Source: Thuidium tamariscinum (taxonomy: Eukaryota; Streptophyta; Bryopsida; Hypnales; Thuidiaceae). Taken from it: 64,000 nt of DNA. The notes under the pieces are model-generated. The model did no database searches and was not told the DNA's origin. It was given only the letters and a program-made list of their open reading frames with translations. Positions 35,301 to 47,099 of the stretch are shown piece by piece (the first letter of the stretch is position 1; the number at the start of each line of letters is the position of its first letter). The stretch spans positions 22,241,489 through 22,305,488 of the forward strand of contig OX344756.2 in NCBI GenBank assembly GCA_947034885.2. Direction: 5' to 3'. The position numbers and the translations under genes were made by a program.

Positions 35301-37050
35301 AAATTCCAAATTTGTATTAAAAAATCACTTTCAAGCCGTGGGCAAAAATACCAAGAGTGTGCGGAAGATGGCGAATGATGGAGAATTTGAAGGATTGTAC
35401 AACAATCTTCCCAACAATGTGAATCCTGAGGTATAAAATCAAATTCTCCTATTTCTTTTTGATGTCCTAAGTTTAGCATTTATACCATTAAAGCGAAATT
35501 CAAACATGATTTAGAGGGTCTAGAGTAGATTTTAGTCAAAGTTTATCATTTCGTACTTACAGATTAGGTTTAGAGGATTCCAAAAACATATAACACTTAG
35601 AAAACCAAGTTAAAACAACCAAGATATGGAAGAATGAAGTTTAGGGGTCAAAATGGATGAAAGTTAGATAAATCATCCAAAGTCAACCATATTAGAAAGT
35701 CAAATAGTAAATAGAGTTCAGAGCCCAAAAGTCAAATCTCAAGTAAAATTATAAGGTAGATTAGTAGAAATCAATGGATGGAGTTTGATGAACTGATTAA
35801 GCGATCAAACTTCATTCCTCCATAACTATTGTTAGAAAGCTCGGATGAGGTCGAGTTTTATATTCTTAGAAATGGCATAACATGTTCTATCACTTAAAAA
35901 TGATAAATCAAGACTGAATTCATTTTGAATAAAAAACCACAGTGGCTTAGTTAGTTGAGATAAAAAGGTAAAACTTATAGTTATTTAGAATTTCTTGTTG
36001 TTTTGTGTATTTTTCACACGTAGGAGTTAGAAAATATCCATTGCTTGGAAGGCACAATGGAAAACCATTACAACACCCATAGATTAAGAACCATAAAAAG
36101 TTAAAAGAACCTAGTTGTGTTTCTTTTTTTACCAAAGGTGAGTAAAAAAGCGCTCACAGAGGAACTGTTGATCCTCCACGTGTGGTGTATGACAAATTTG
36201 AGAGGAGAGTGGAGAGTAAATTAACGGATCAAGTTCCTATTTTAATTGCTGCTGCACGTGCGTGATGACATATGGCGATTAGTTGGGTAGAAAACTGCGA
36301 ACTTAAAATTTCAATAACTTTTGATTCCCATGGAATTTGAAGACATACCTTATACCGTTGGAAAGAAGAGAAGAAATCAATCAAGATAGACACAAAATTT
36401 CTCAAATCAAATAAAAATTCAATAAGTTAGGAACCACCGAAGTTCGCAAAGTGAAAAGCCTCAATGCCGGACCAATTTCGATTCAATCTTGCAAATTTCT
36501 TCAAATTTGTTGTCTTGTGAGTATCACAGGGATGAGGGATCAGATAGGCCAAAAGTGAACACAAATTGGGAAGAAACTATATCGGAATTGTGAATTTGGA
36601 GTAGAATTTTGTAGTTTCAAACTACAGTTGAAATCAGGGTTTTTGATCTTTGAGACGCATTCTAAAAATCAACATTCAAACATAAATTGAACCACTCACC
36701 ACAATTACAACAATTATTAAAAGTTTGATTTCCGAATTTGAAGAAGCAAGTGCAATCGGAATTAGTTTGGAGGAGACAGGAGGTGCTTGCAGATCGGGAA
36801 GCACGGGACTTGTTGTAAGGCAAACGGAGCAATTAGAGGTTAGTGAATTTGGGGTTGAGGATTGTATTGATCAAGTTTGGTAACGGAGTCCCCATTTTAG
36901 TGTACAAAAACAAATTGGGTGAAGATTGGGATTCGGTGAAGTTGGTTACACCAATTATATTTTTCTCAAAAGAGAATAAAGGGGTGAACGTTTTAAGTGT
37001 TGAAAAATAATGAACAAATACTTTAAGCAAATTAATAAATTAAAGTCTCA
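32366..37050. other. Outer gypsy interior, long non-coding stretch
   Basis: No convincing reading frame on either strand. A promoter-like GAGTATAAAAGGGCAC at about 33,708 is followed by a T/C-rich stretch, and a TTGGTACCAGGACATC near 34,560 could be a primer-binding site, so part of 32.5-34.55 kb may be a further old LTR. I found no second copy to prove it. Three-fold ACGGCGAAG-type repeats are seen near 34,250-34,310. Confidence 0.35.
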
Positions 37051-37860
37051 CGCTATAAGCGATTTTTTTTCTTCCACTTAAGTGAATTTTTCCAAGCTCA
37101 AAGCTATATGTGTGGTTTTATTATATCATTGAAGTGCTTGATTACCATATTTTTATTGAAGAACAAGTGATGTATATTCTCTTAAGGGTATAGACATTGT
37201 TGTCAAAACTTTCAACTATGGTGCAATAGATTTAATGATTGCTCCAAGCATTGCTTTAAGCATATATTTAAACAAAATTCGATTGTTCACTATAAGCGTA
37301 TGAATAGAGTACTATTACTTAAGTGAAAGTTGGATGAGTATTCTAATAATTAATATATTTTAAGCAATTGTAAATTTATTTATTTTTAATTCAATTATAT
37401 TTAAATCTTTTTGTTTAACTTAAAGTGGATAATATTTGAAGTAAAATTATACATCTATCAAGTATGTGAATTTTAGGGGAATGTGTTAAAGGTAAATTTG
37501 TATCTTTTACCTTGAACAAATCTATAATGAGAATCCCTTAAGAGACAATATTTAAAGTAAGAATTATTATTTTTCTCTTTAAGAGAATTTAGATATTTAT
37601 TGTCTTGAACAATTTCATTATATATTTCTCTTAAGAGAATTAGTTTTATTATGCTTAAAGCAAATTTTTGTTCAGAATGTCATGAGTGTTTTGTAAGAAT
37701 TCTATGGGTAGTTAAATTTGAAGAGTTAGTTTATAAAATAGAAATCTATATTATTCAATTTAGATATTTTGGAGTAATCACTTTAAGTGCCATCTAGTTT
37801 GTTAGAATGGTTGAATTTGAAGGCAACTAGATTGTTGAAGTTTGTGCAATTACCAAAACC
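37050..37860 (+). promoter_or_regulatory. Region dense in CTTAA-centred palindromes, LTR-like
   Basis: About ten short palindromes share a CTTAA core: CACTTAAGTG (37,076), ACTTAAGTGAAAG (37,318), TCTCTTTAAGAGAA (37,576), TTCTCTTAAGAGAATT (37,627), TGCTTAAAGCA (37,650), CACTTTAAGTGCC (37,780). The same motif set occurs in the outer LTRs. It directly precedes the extra reading frame and may be an LTR-derived internal promoter; this is inference. Confidence 0.35.
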
Positions 37861-37879
37861 TCCATGATTCTATAAAGAA

Positions 37880-39831
37880 GACATGGTTGCTTCATTTATG
37901 CAGACCATGTCAAAAGATATCAACAGTTTTACCGTAGAGTTGAAGGGCCGTAAATTATTGATCACAAAACAAATAATAATAGATATTTTTGGTATACCTA
38001 GAGCTGTGGGAGCTACACCAATCAATTCTAAGTAGATGTTGTCAAACAAGGTTCTTAATCAAATTTTTCCAAATTGTGTAGAGAATTATGATCTAGAGAT
38101 GGATTTGAGGGATTTCTCTACAACCAATAAATATTGGAATAATTGGTTTTCCTTCATCAATCGTTATATGTGTTTGGAGCATCATGCTGCATCCCTACCT
38201 CCACTTTTGGTACGGATGTCCTATATGGCGTGGCATGGGACAAGACTGGATTGGGTTGCAGTACTTTTTATCAATTTTTTCTATGAAGTGAAACCTGCAA
38301 AGAAAGGAGAATTGGTTTTAACCAATCCTTCAAAGAATATCATCATTTATTTTTGTGAACAAGTTTTGAGGTCGAACATTATAACTCCAATTGCAGTATT
38401 ACATAATGGTGCTAATTCTTCACGGGAAAAAAAGAAGGAGCCAATGGTGATTACACGAAGTGGTACACTAAAACAAGATTTAGTGAAGGAGAAAAATAGA
38501 ATGCTAAGGCAAAGTGAATAAAAAAGACACCACTGGCCACTAGTCTTCCACAAGAAGTAACCCAACAAATTGTGAATGAAGTGAGCCGCATGATGCTGCA
38601 ACACCAATTGCCATCACCCACAACTATTGACGAGCGGACAAAGGAGGAAGTTATGACATTGAAGAAGGAGAATCAGAAGACGCGGGATCACATTCGCACT
38701 CTTGTTAGTGCTAACTCTCGTCTTGGTGAAAAGAATTCTACTTTGATGGAATTAACTTCATTATTAAAAGAGCAAAACGGTAAAGATACCAAAATGAATG
38801 CAAACCAAAAAGAGTATATTAATAAATTATTGAAAGATCAAGACCTCCACCAACTAATAGTTAGACAAAAAGAGGAGGAGCTACAAAGTTATCAACAAGT
38901 GATGGAAAACATAAAATTGCAGCTAGCAGAATATGTTTCTCATATAAATCCATCAAAAGTGGAGGTATATGATCAAACAGTACAAATCATTGAGGTAGAG
39001 TCCAATTCATCTTCAACTTCGAGCATACTTACTAAGGCCCCTATGAATGTTGACATTTGGGATTTAGAGTATTTGGATCAATATCAATTGATATTCAATA
39101 GTTTGAATAAGATTCCTTATATGTCTTGGAGAACCCTTGAATGGATTTTGAAGGACTATGGCCTAATTCGGTATGAACGGGAATCTAAATCTATAGACAA
39201 GTCTCTTTAAGAGAAAAGGTCAAGATCCACTATTGGCATGGACTGTGGAGCCACCACGAGCAGTCTTGGCAGATTCACATTTTTGTCCTCGTAAGTGTTG
39301 TTATAAATGGACCCCTAATTTGACCATTACTAGTGTGGAGTATAATTGGCCAAGAATTGTAGGATCTTTTTAATTCTACCAAAATTGTTATGATACTTAT
39401 AATCGAACTTTTGAATTACATCGACATCATAAAGACCTTGTTTGCTTTTGGACGGTTGTATTTGCCTCTACTTTAACAATTTGGTGTTTGAAGTGGACGG
39501 TGACCATTGACATTAATAATTAAAGGGAGGGCAACAAAGAATTGTGGTTACTTGTTAAAATGGAATATCGATCAAGCCGAGTTTGCCAATTGTTGAAGGC
39601 GATGGTTACCATACATTTTATTGTGGGAGCTCATCCATGCTTGGTGAATGAATTTGATGTGCGTCATGGAGCTTTACAATGATTTTATTAAAAGCAAAGT
39701 CGTTTAAATCCACATGAGGTGCGATATGATGAGCAAATCAATATTGGATACGCGCACTCCAAGCAATAGTTGCATTGAAGACACCAAGATCATGACAAAG
39801 GGCGAAAGATTTCATTTTGACAAGAACGTCA
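37880..39831 (+). pseudogene. Extra reading frame before the 3' LTR of the outer gypsy element
   Basis: Three protein-like stretches follow one another. The first (about 37,880-38,520) contains GRKLLITKQIIIDIFGIPR and WYMAWHG-like segments that resemble the 'putative plant transposon protein' domain seen in other gypsy elements. The second (38,572-39,210) is Lys/Glu/Gln-rich and looks like a coiled coil (LKKENQKTRDHIRTLV ... LLKDQDLHQLIVRQKEEEL). The third (to about 39,830) has a short Cys cluster (CPRKCCYKW). The position between integrase and 3' LTR fits the extra ORF known from Tat and Athila lineages. No transmembrane envelope features are visible. A few breaks separate the parts. Confidence 0.5.
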
Positions 39832-39851
39832 GAAGATAGAGAGTGGAGCTA
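39832..39851 (+). promoter_or_regulatory. Polypurine tract of the outer gypsy element
   Basis: A purine-rich run (AGAAGATAGAGAGTGGAG) directly precedes the 3' LTR, where the plus-strand primer of an LTR element is expected. Confidence 0.6.
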
Positions 39852-41582
39852 TGTAATTAAGACGATGTTATTTTCTAGTTAAATTTTGTTCTTTTGAGTG
39901 TGAAATAGATTAAATGTTTAAAGTTTTGAGTAATCAAGTGTGAATGTGATGATATTTGAAGTTAAAGTGTGATCAGACTTTTTGGCTTGAGCGGTTGTGA
40001 ATTTTGACAGGTTTTTACCAAGAGATTAGAAGGGGTGTTTGAAGAGGGATTGTGATAAATAGTCTCTCTTTTCACATTATTCTCTTTTCTTAATTTCTCT
40101 CGCATTCATGATGAGAGGTCGCGTTTTTCTGGGTTTTTTTCGTTGTTGTATTAATTTATAGATTTATAATTGTCATTTTTTAGTTGTTTTATCCACTTAA
40201 GTGATAGTGCTTATTGCTTAAAGCATGAAGTTTAATTTTGATGATACATTGCCTTGAGCATTTTATAAAGGAGAATCTCTTTACAAGAGAATTTGATTAT
40301 ATTTTGAGTAGATTATGTTTATAGTTTTTATCTTATTTCTTAAGAGAATTTTTACGTCAATGCTTGAAGCAAGATTTGAAGTAAAGAAGAGTAAAATATT
40401 AAGTTAGTAATTGACTTAATAATTCCAATGATTGGAGATTATTTGTTAACCAGGGATTGGTTTGGAATTGAATGATCTAGAGATTGAATTTTACTTTGAA
40501 ATTTAATGATTAACGAGGGATTGGTAATTATTTTCTTTTAAGGGATTGGAATATCTTTGTATTACAAATGGACATGTATGTTTGAAACAAAATTAAGGAT
40601 TGAGATTTATTTTGCGTTGGAACATGAGTTTACATTTCTAGCAAATAGAAATCCTTAAACAATTATAAACAATTGATGTACATTTTAAATATTGAATGAT
40701 TATTCATATGTTAAATAAATGATATTCTAATTGAAGACATGAGTACATGATTGAATGTTTGAATGTATATTTAAATTCTTTCATTAGAAATTGTATTTAG
40801 TTGTGTAAATTTAATAAGCATAATTTAGAATTAGTATTACATTAAAAAAAAAGTTTTAAGATAACATGGTGATGCAAATGAAGAAAGCTTAAAGCTAAGA
40901 TGGAAGGATACATAGTTAAATAAAAACCAGAGCCTTGAAAAGGAAGAATTTGAAATTCTTTAAATAATTTAGCAAAGCATATTATACATCCCTCAAGGGA
41001 AATTTCAAAATTGTTTAAAGCATATGTGTGTTAATGTATTTGCTTAAAGCAATGTCCTTGATTGTTTTCAATCCCTAGAAAGGGTATGTGTTACATTTAC
41101 TTTAAGTAATTGAGACATTAGTGCTTAAAGTGACTTAGATGTTGAAATTATATTTCTAAAAAACAACCAATGAATTCTCGATTAAATTGAATTTTCAAAA
41201 TTCAAATATATATAGGGAGATGTAGGTTCCAAATGGATATATTTATAATATATTTCAATGAATTCAAAGTACAAGATTTGTAAATGAAAATTTCCTTGGT
41301 TTACACTCTTTAGACTCGCATCTTATTTTAAGTTAAGACCGGGACGGACTTAGTGGTTAGAAATTTATATTTATAATTGGACGAAAATTAGAAAGAGAAC
41401 TCCTTTCCCATTCCTAAGTAGAATATGAAATATATCAAATACCCTAATACATTAAGATTAACGACATAATATACCTACAAAGTGACATTAGCTAACTAAA
41501 ATACTAAGCTAATTTGAGTTTTCTCCTGAACGAACCTATTTGGAATTGCCTTGGTTTTGTCTAAAAAAAGAATTGTACTACA
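39852..41582 (+). repeat. 3' LTR of the outer gypsy element
   Basis: Partner of 3,525-5,254. It begins TG at 39,852 directly after a purine-rich tract and ends CA at 41,581-41,582, followed by the ATTAG duplication. Confidence 0.9.
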
Positions 41583-41587
41583 ATTAG
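41583..41587. repeat. Target-site duplication ATTAG, right
   Basis: Matches 3,520-3,524 exactly. Confidence 0.8.
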
Positions 41588-41795
41588 GTTACTTATTGAA
41601 GCATCTACCAATATCTCAAATAAAAAATAATGCATTAATCTTAAAATATATAGAGAGGATACATGTCACTCCCTATACAATTTTGAAAAATTCTCTTAAG
41701 ATAATTACATATTTTTTTCTCCCCATAATATCTAACCTTTATTCCATCTTATTGTTTGTAGAAATTTCTAATTCTTATCTACTAGTGTACAGTGA
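41588..41795. other. Short AT-rich host flank
   Basis: Sequence resuming after the outer gypsy element. No gene seen. Confidence 0.4.
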
Positions 41796-43179
41796 GGTCC
41801 CAATCAAAATGGCGTTTTCAAAATCGCAGTGAAGGAAATTTTAGTGTAGCCAACTTTGAGAGCCTTCCGAGAGCTCAAAAATTGGTATTTCATCACGAAA
41901 TGTTTACCACAGCATCATCTTTATGTAAACAGCACGTACACCAAATTTCAAGGCTAGAAGATTCACCTAAAAAAAGTTATACAAAATCTACCAACATGGG
42001 TAGTGGTGAAAAAGATTTCACTACTTTCAACTTTGACACCCTCCCAAGGATTGATTTTGTTTTTCTTTACCATGAAATTCTTTTTTACAAAACAATCTCT
42101 ATGTTTTTAATATGCATAAAAAATTTCAAGGTAAAAATATAAACTTAAAAAAAGATATTTGAAATCTCCCAATAGGTGTAGTTTTGAGAAAATTTTCACA
42201 ATTTCCAACTTTGACACCCTCCCAAAGGCTGAAAATTGGTTCTTACCATCAATTTTTTTTTGTGAAGTCATCTCTATGTTGATAACATGTGTTCCAAATT
42301 TCAAGTTCAAATAGATTACCAAAAAAAAGATAAACAAAATCTCCCAACATATATAGTTGTGAGAAAATTTTCACTATTGCCAACTTTGACACCCTTCCAA
42401 GGGCTAAAAATTTGTCTATGTATCATGAAATTTTTTGCATAAGATCACCTCGATGTTGTTAATATATTTTCTAAATTTCAAGTTCAAAAGACTTACCTAA
42501 AAAATGATACTCAAAATCTCTCAACATGTGTAGTTGTGAGGTTGAGTTTTTACATCCGTGTCAAACTTTGCTCCTCAAAATAAGACTATACTAAGGGCTC
42601 AAAAACTCCTCCTCATAACTACACATGTTGGGAGATTTTGGGTATCTTTTTCTTGGTAATTCATTTGAACTTGAAATTTGGAATACATGTTATCAACATA
42701 GAGATGACTTCATAAAAAAATTGATGGTAAGAAACCAATTTTTCAGCCCTTGGGAGGGTGTCAAAGTTGGAAATTGTGAAAATTTTCTCAAAACTACACC
42801 TATTGGGAGATTTCAAATATCTTTTTTTAAGTTTATATTTTTACCTTGAAATTTTTTATGCATATTAAAAACATAGATATTGTTTCGTAAAAAAAAATTT
42901 CATGGCAAAGAAAAACAAACGCAATCCTTGGGAGGGTGTCAAAGTTGAAAGTAGTGAAATCTTTTTCACCACTACCCATGTTGGTAGATTTTGTATAACT
43001 TTTTTAAGGTGAATCTTCTAGCCTTATAATTTGGTATACGTGATGATAACATAAAGATGATGCTGTGGTAAACATTTCGTGATAAAATACTAATTTTTGA
43101 GCTCTTGGGAGGCTCTCAAAGTTGGCTACACTGAAATTTCCTTCACTGCAATTTCGAAAATGCCATTTTGATTGGGACC
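41796..43179. mobile_element. Fold-back element built of tandem units
   Basis: GGTCCCAATCAAAATGGC at the left end is inverted at the right end (43,162-43,179), and the whole 1.38-kb body mirrors around about 42,580. Each arm is itself a tandem array with a period near 178 bp, marked by CCAACTTTGACACCCTCCC: four units on the left (from about 41,850, 42,028, 42,206, 42,380) and three on the right (about 42,751, 42,930, 43,108). The similarity of the ends extends weakly outward by about 15 bp. There is no transposase. The superfamily is not determined; no clear target duplication was found. Confidence 0.8.
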
Positions 43180-44700
43180 CCTCTATACTCTACATGCCTT
43201 TGGAAAATGACATTTATTATTTTCAAATAAAATTGGTATTTTTATTTTCAGCTTAATTACAAAATTACAACCAAATTTTCTTCAATCTCATATTTTGAAG
43301 TCTAAATATTAGAAAATTTAGATTATAAATTATATATTCAATGTTTATTTGTTTATTATTAATTTTTTTTTTGTGTTTTTTTTTGTCAATATATATTAAT
43401 TCCTTTTGATTATATTTTTTCTAATCTATAACTTAAAATAGGTTGTTTGTTTGTTTGTTACATTGAGATTTTTTGGCTTGTATGGTTAAGTGCTTAATAC
43501 CATCAGAAAGCCCTTGGGAAGAGAGGTGAATGGGAATGAGAAAAATATTGAAATTCAAATTTTTATGTATTGAAAAATTAAAAAATTACTTTGACTTTGG
43601 CTTTGACAACAACACATGGAACACTAGTATATATTTATATTACACTAAAAAAACATAGCTACAATTTTCCAATTCTTATGAGGGGCATCAAAAACTAGGG
43701 GTGATTTAATAATACTTTCTACTTTCTTGCAAATTCTTCTTACAAATAACAAATAATTAGAGCTCATAAATGAGATGCAACAATTTTTAATTAGGAAAAG
43801 AGGAATAGTAAAAAAAATCTTGGAAAAAATTTACAAAATCAATTACAAGAAGAATATTGGTGGCAATTTCAGTCTTTAAAAAGAAAATTTTGTAGTTGAA
43901 ATTTCTAGATGGAAACCTCTATTTGTGTTTTTTTAAAGAAATATGGAATTCTTTGTTCCTAAATATAAGCATAGATAGAAAAATGAATTTAAAATAATTA
44001 TTTAAGTGTTTAAAGGGCTAAAAAATTTATAAAATGTCATTAGAATAAAAATTAGATTAAAATTGAAAAATTGAAAAAAGAAGTGAATGATCTTTATATC
44101 CTTTAAGAGGTCTTGAAGAAGAAGAATGACCAATTTTGAATTTATCATATTAGTATGATAAATTTGTTCTAAGGGAGACTATCAAGTAGGAAATTTCTAT
44201 ACCAATATTTTTGATTCCTTAACTAGGTAATAGAATCCCCCCCTCCAGTAACACATTCATAAATTTTCAACAAGGCTTACAAATTATATTTTTACATCAA
44301 CATAAGGGCAAAACATCCATTCCCGAGCATGTTCCTTGGGATGGACCATAGATTCACCCAATTCTGTAAGTAGACTTTCCTTAATGTGTTTGCCAGATGT
44401 GTAATTACAATTAGCTGACACAGTTGAAGGACACATAGGAGAATCTGGTTGGCTGAATGCTCATTTTCGCAGGGTTCAGTTTTGGGGGCATCTACTGGAC
44501 GGTTTCACAGGTCTAGGGAGCCAACACTTTGAAAATTTGTAAAAATTACATACTGTATCGGAAATATATATATATATTTTTGAATATTCATGATTTTCAC
44601 TCGCTAATACTAGAAAAATGTCATTTTCAGAAAACACTGCCTCCAACTACGCTGAATTCCTTATTTGCACGGTTTTGGGTGTTTCCACTATACTAATTTT
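43180..44700. other. AT-rich intergenic DNA, nothing recognised
   Basis: Only short, unconvincing frames. An (AT)n run lies near 44,566. Confidence 0.4.
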
Positions 44701-47090
44701 ATCTCATTCACCCCACTAGGGCTCATAATCCACTATTTTGAAATCATACACCACTAGAATTCAACACACATATATAATAATTTACTCCAATTTGATTTTA
44801 AAGTTATTTTCTGATATTCCAAATTGGTGATTAAATCACCGTTTACAATATCATCATTTTACTCCATCCCCAATTAGTTTCTTACACATTGCATTCTACA
44901 TGTCCAACTAACACACATCATTCACATCAACCAACTAGTACTTTAACTCACAAATCATTACACCATAAACATCCACAATCAATCAATTACTCAAAAGAAA
45001 AAAAATACACAACTAACTTGAGCTAGGACTTGCACTAACACTCTCAATAGTCTGTGAAAAACAATTTGGAGAGAGAGACCTAATAGGAATTCAAATTGGA
45101 AGGGATAAGGAAGGCGATACAACCAATTACCAATTACCAACTTAGTATTAACTCAATTGCCACACATGCCAATCCTTTTCTCCAAACTACCTTATCTTGA
45201 ATTCATTCCAACTAATCAACTTCAACCATCAATTTGGCAAACTACAACCACTTTCTATTGTAAGATTTAGTTACACATATGTAAAAGATGAAAGCAAGTA
45301 ATGTTGTAGACAAGATGACTTTTAGACTTAAATTTTGGATATTTCATAATTCCAAGTTAGTTTGTTAATGACTCAAATTTGGCTAGTGTGAAGACAATCT
45401 GTAAGCGAATGGATTAGTTTTGTGGTTCCAAGTGACAAGAGTTAAATTTGTCTAATTAGAGGATTAGCTGTCTTGCCTTAGATTTTGATTAAGGTGTTGT
45501 GGATTTCAATGGGCAATATTTTTAAATCAATTGAAAGCAAATTGGAGGTGGTACAATGTGTTTTCAAATTGGAGTTGAAGTAGTGTCCTGTTGGTATTAG
45601 GCTACCAAGTTGGTTTTGTTTCTTTTTATCCACTATTAAAGAGAGCGAGTGCGAGTCTAGCAACCGAATTGGTTGTTTTGTGTATTTTTTATTCTATAAT
45701 TAATATATTGGAGTTGTATTACCAAATTGTGAAAGTTGAGTATGTGTGTTTGTATTGATGTTGAGTTGTTGTATTGGATTCAAATGCCTAATTGGATGTA
45801 CAGTGTGTGTACTAAAATGATGTTATAAATTTTGGAGTTGAGTGTGAATTATGTTGTACCAATTTGGATTGCAAGTAATGTATAAATGTTAATTGAAGTT
45901 GGAAGATATGCATGTTTGGATTTGTGAGTCAAATCTAAGTGTTGTATTGTGTAGAATTATTCACTGAATTAGAAATTATGTTGTCAGTGTAATTGTTGAA
46001 TCTACATTACAAAGTTGGATGTCATTGTAGTTGAGCAAATTGGATTGTTTTGAGTGAGTAAGTTAATTGTGCTTAATTGAATTTATTGCTTGTATATGTG
46101 AATGGATTGTGTGAATGATCTCTAGGATTTGAGAATCTAGATAAGAATTCTAATTTATTAAATGTGTGTGATGAAGAATTTTATTGTTTAAATAATTGAA
46201 TGATTGAAGTACCAAATAGGAGTGCATGTGAAGTGTGAAGATTAGCATGTAGGAAAGGAATTCCAAATTGGAAAAATTGTATTGTGAGTTATGAATGAGT
46301 GCTGAATTAAATGAGTGTACTAAACCAAATTAGAAGCATAAATATTAATAGCCAAATTAGAGTGTAACGATGTGAAGCTTGTGAGTGTAAACTTCGTGAG
46401 TTAAATCCAAATTGGATGGTATATTTCAGTAAAAGCCTAAGAATAGGAATTGGTGAGTTGGTGAGAATTTGAGAAATATAAATATATAAAGAAAATAAAT
46501 AAAACAATTGGAAGAGCGGCAAGTTGTTGTATGCCTAGATGCTGCCAATTTGGAAGACATCCTATAAACCAGTTGGAAGTTGAAACCGGTTGGCTGAGAG
46601 CAAAAGACTATTATTCCAATTTGGGAGCAAGTCCAATTAAAAGATAATGTCAGAGCCTTCTATAGAGAATATAAATAAATAAATAGTATATTAACGCTTA
46701 TTTGATATAAACTTGAATTTAGAATCCTAAGTTGTGCTGCTTGGGATTGGAATTAAAACTAGATAATTTTCTAAGTCCTAATAGGAATTCCCCCTAGAAC
46801 AAATTATTATACTATTGGATTGCTTTTCCAAATTAGAGATAGAACCTCAATCTACAAATGTGTATTTATGATAATGAGAGTTCATTATAGGAGAAGGAAA
46901 GGTTTAAATGGAATCTAAATAAGTATGATTGTATGTTACCCTTGAAGTTTGACTTTTCAATATACTCTATAATACTAAGTTGACTAAGTAAGATTAATTT
47001 AATCTAATACACATCCTTCAGCTACATCAAATCATTAAAGTAGATTAGGTGTAGAACTTCAGTAAATTGATGTAGAGCATACAACTAGAA
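44700..47090 (-). repeat. Old copia LTR-like region with CC-W5-GG motifs
   Basis: It contains about fifteen copies of CCAATTTGGA / CCAAATTGGA-type motifs between 45,540 and 46,650 and matches 1,250-3,100 in places. On the minus strand it follows a purine tract (GTAGGGGCTGGGGAG, about 47,090-47,105) and a copia RNase H/RT relic, the place of a 3' LTR. The boundaries are not sharp. Confidence 0.4.
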
Positions 47091-47099
47091 CTCCCCAGC

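Larger units (their letters stand above)
3525..41582 (+). mobile_element. Very large Ty3/gypsy LTR retrotransposon with nested insertions
   Basis: Two 1.73-kb direct repeats (3,525-5,254 and 39,852-41,582) bound this unit, and the 5-bp duplication ATTAG flanks it at 3,520-3,524 and 41,583-41,587. A primer-binding-like site starts at 5,258 and a purine-rich tract ends at 39,851. Between the LTRs lie, in order, a pre-gag frame with a zinc knuckle, gag, aspartic protease, RT, RNase H, integrase (Ty3 order) and an extra frame before the 3' LTR. An extra frame upstream of gag plus great length recalls the Tat/Ogre lineage; the lineage assignment is inference. Two LTR elements, one non-LTR retroelement with tandem repeats and two MITEs are nested inside, and about 19 kb would remain without them. 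It is a fossil with many breaks. Confidence 0.85.
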
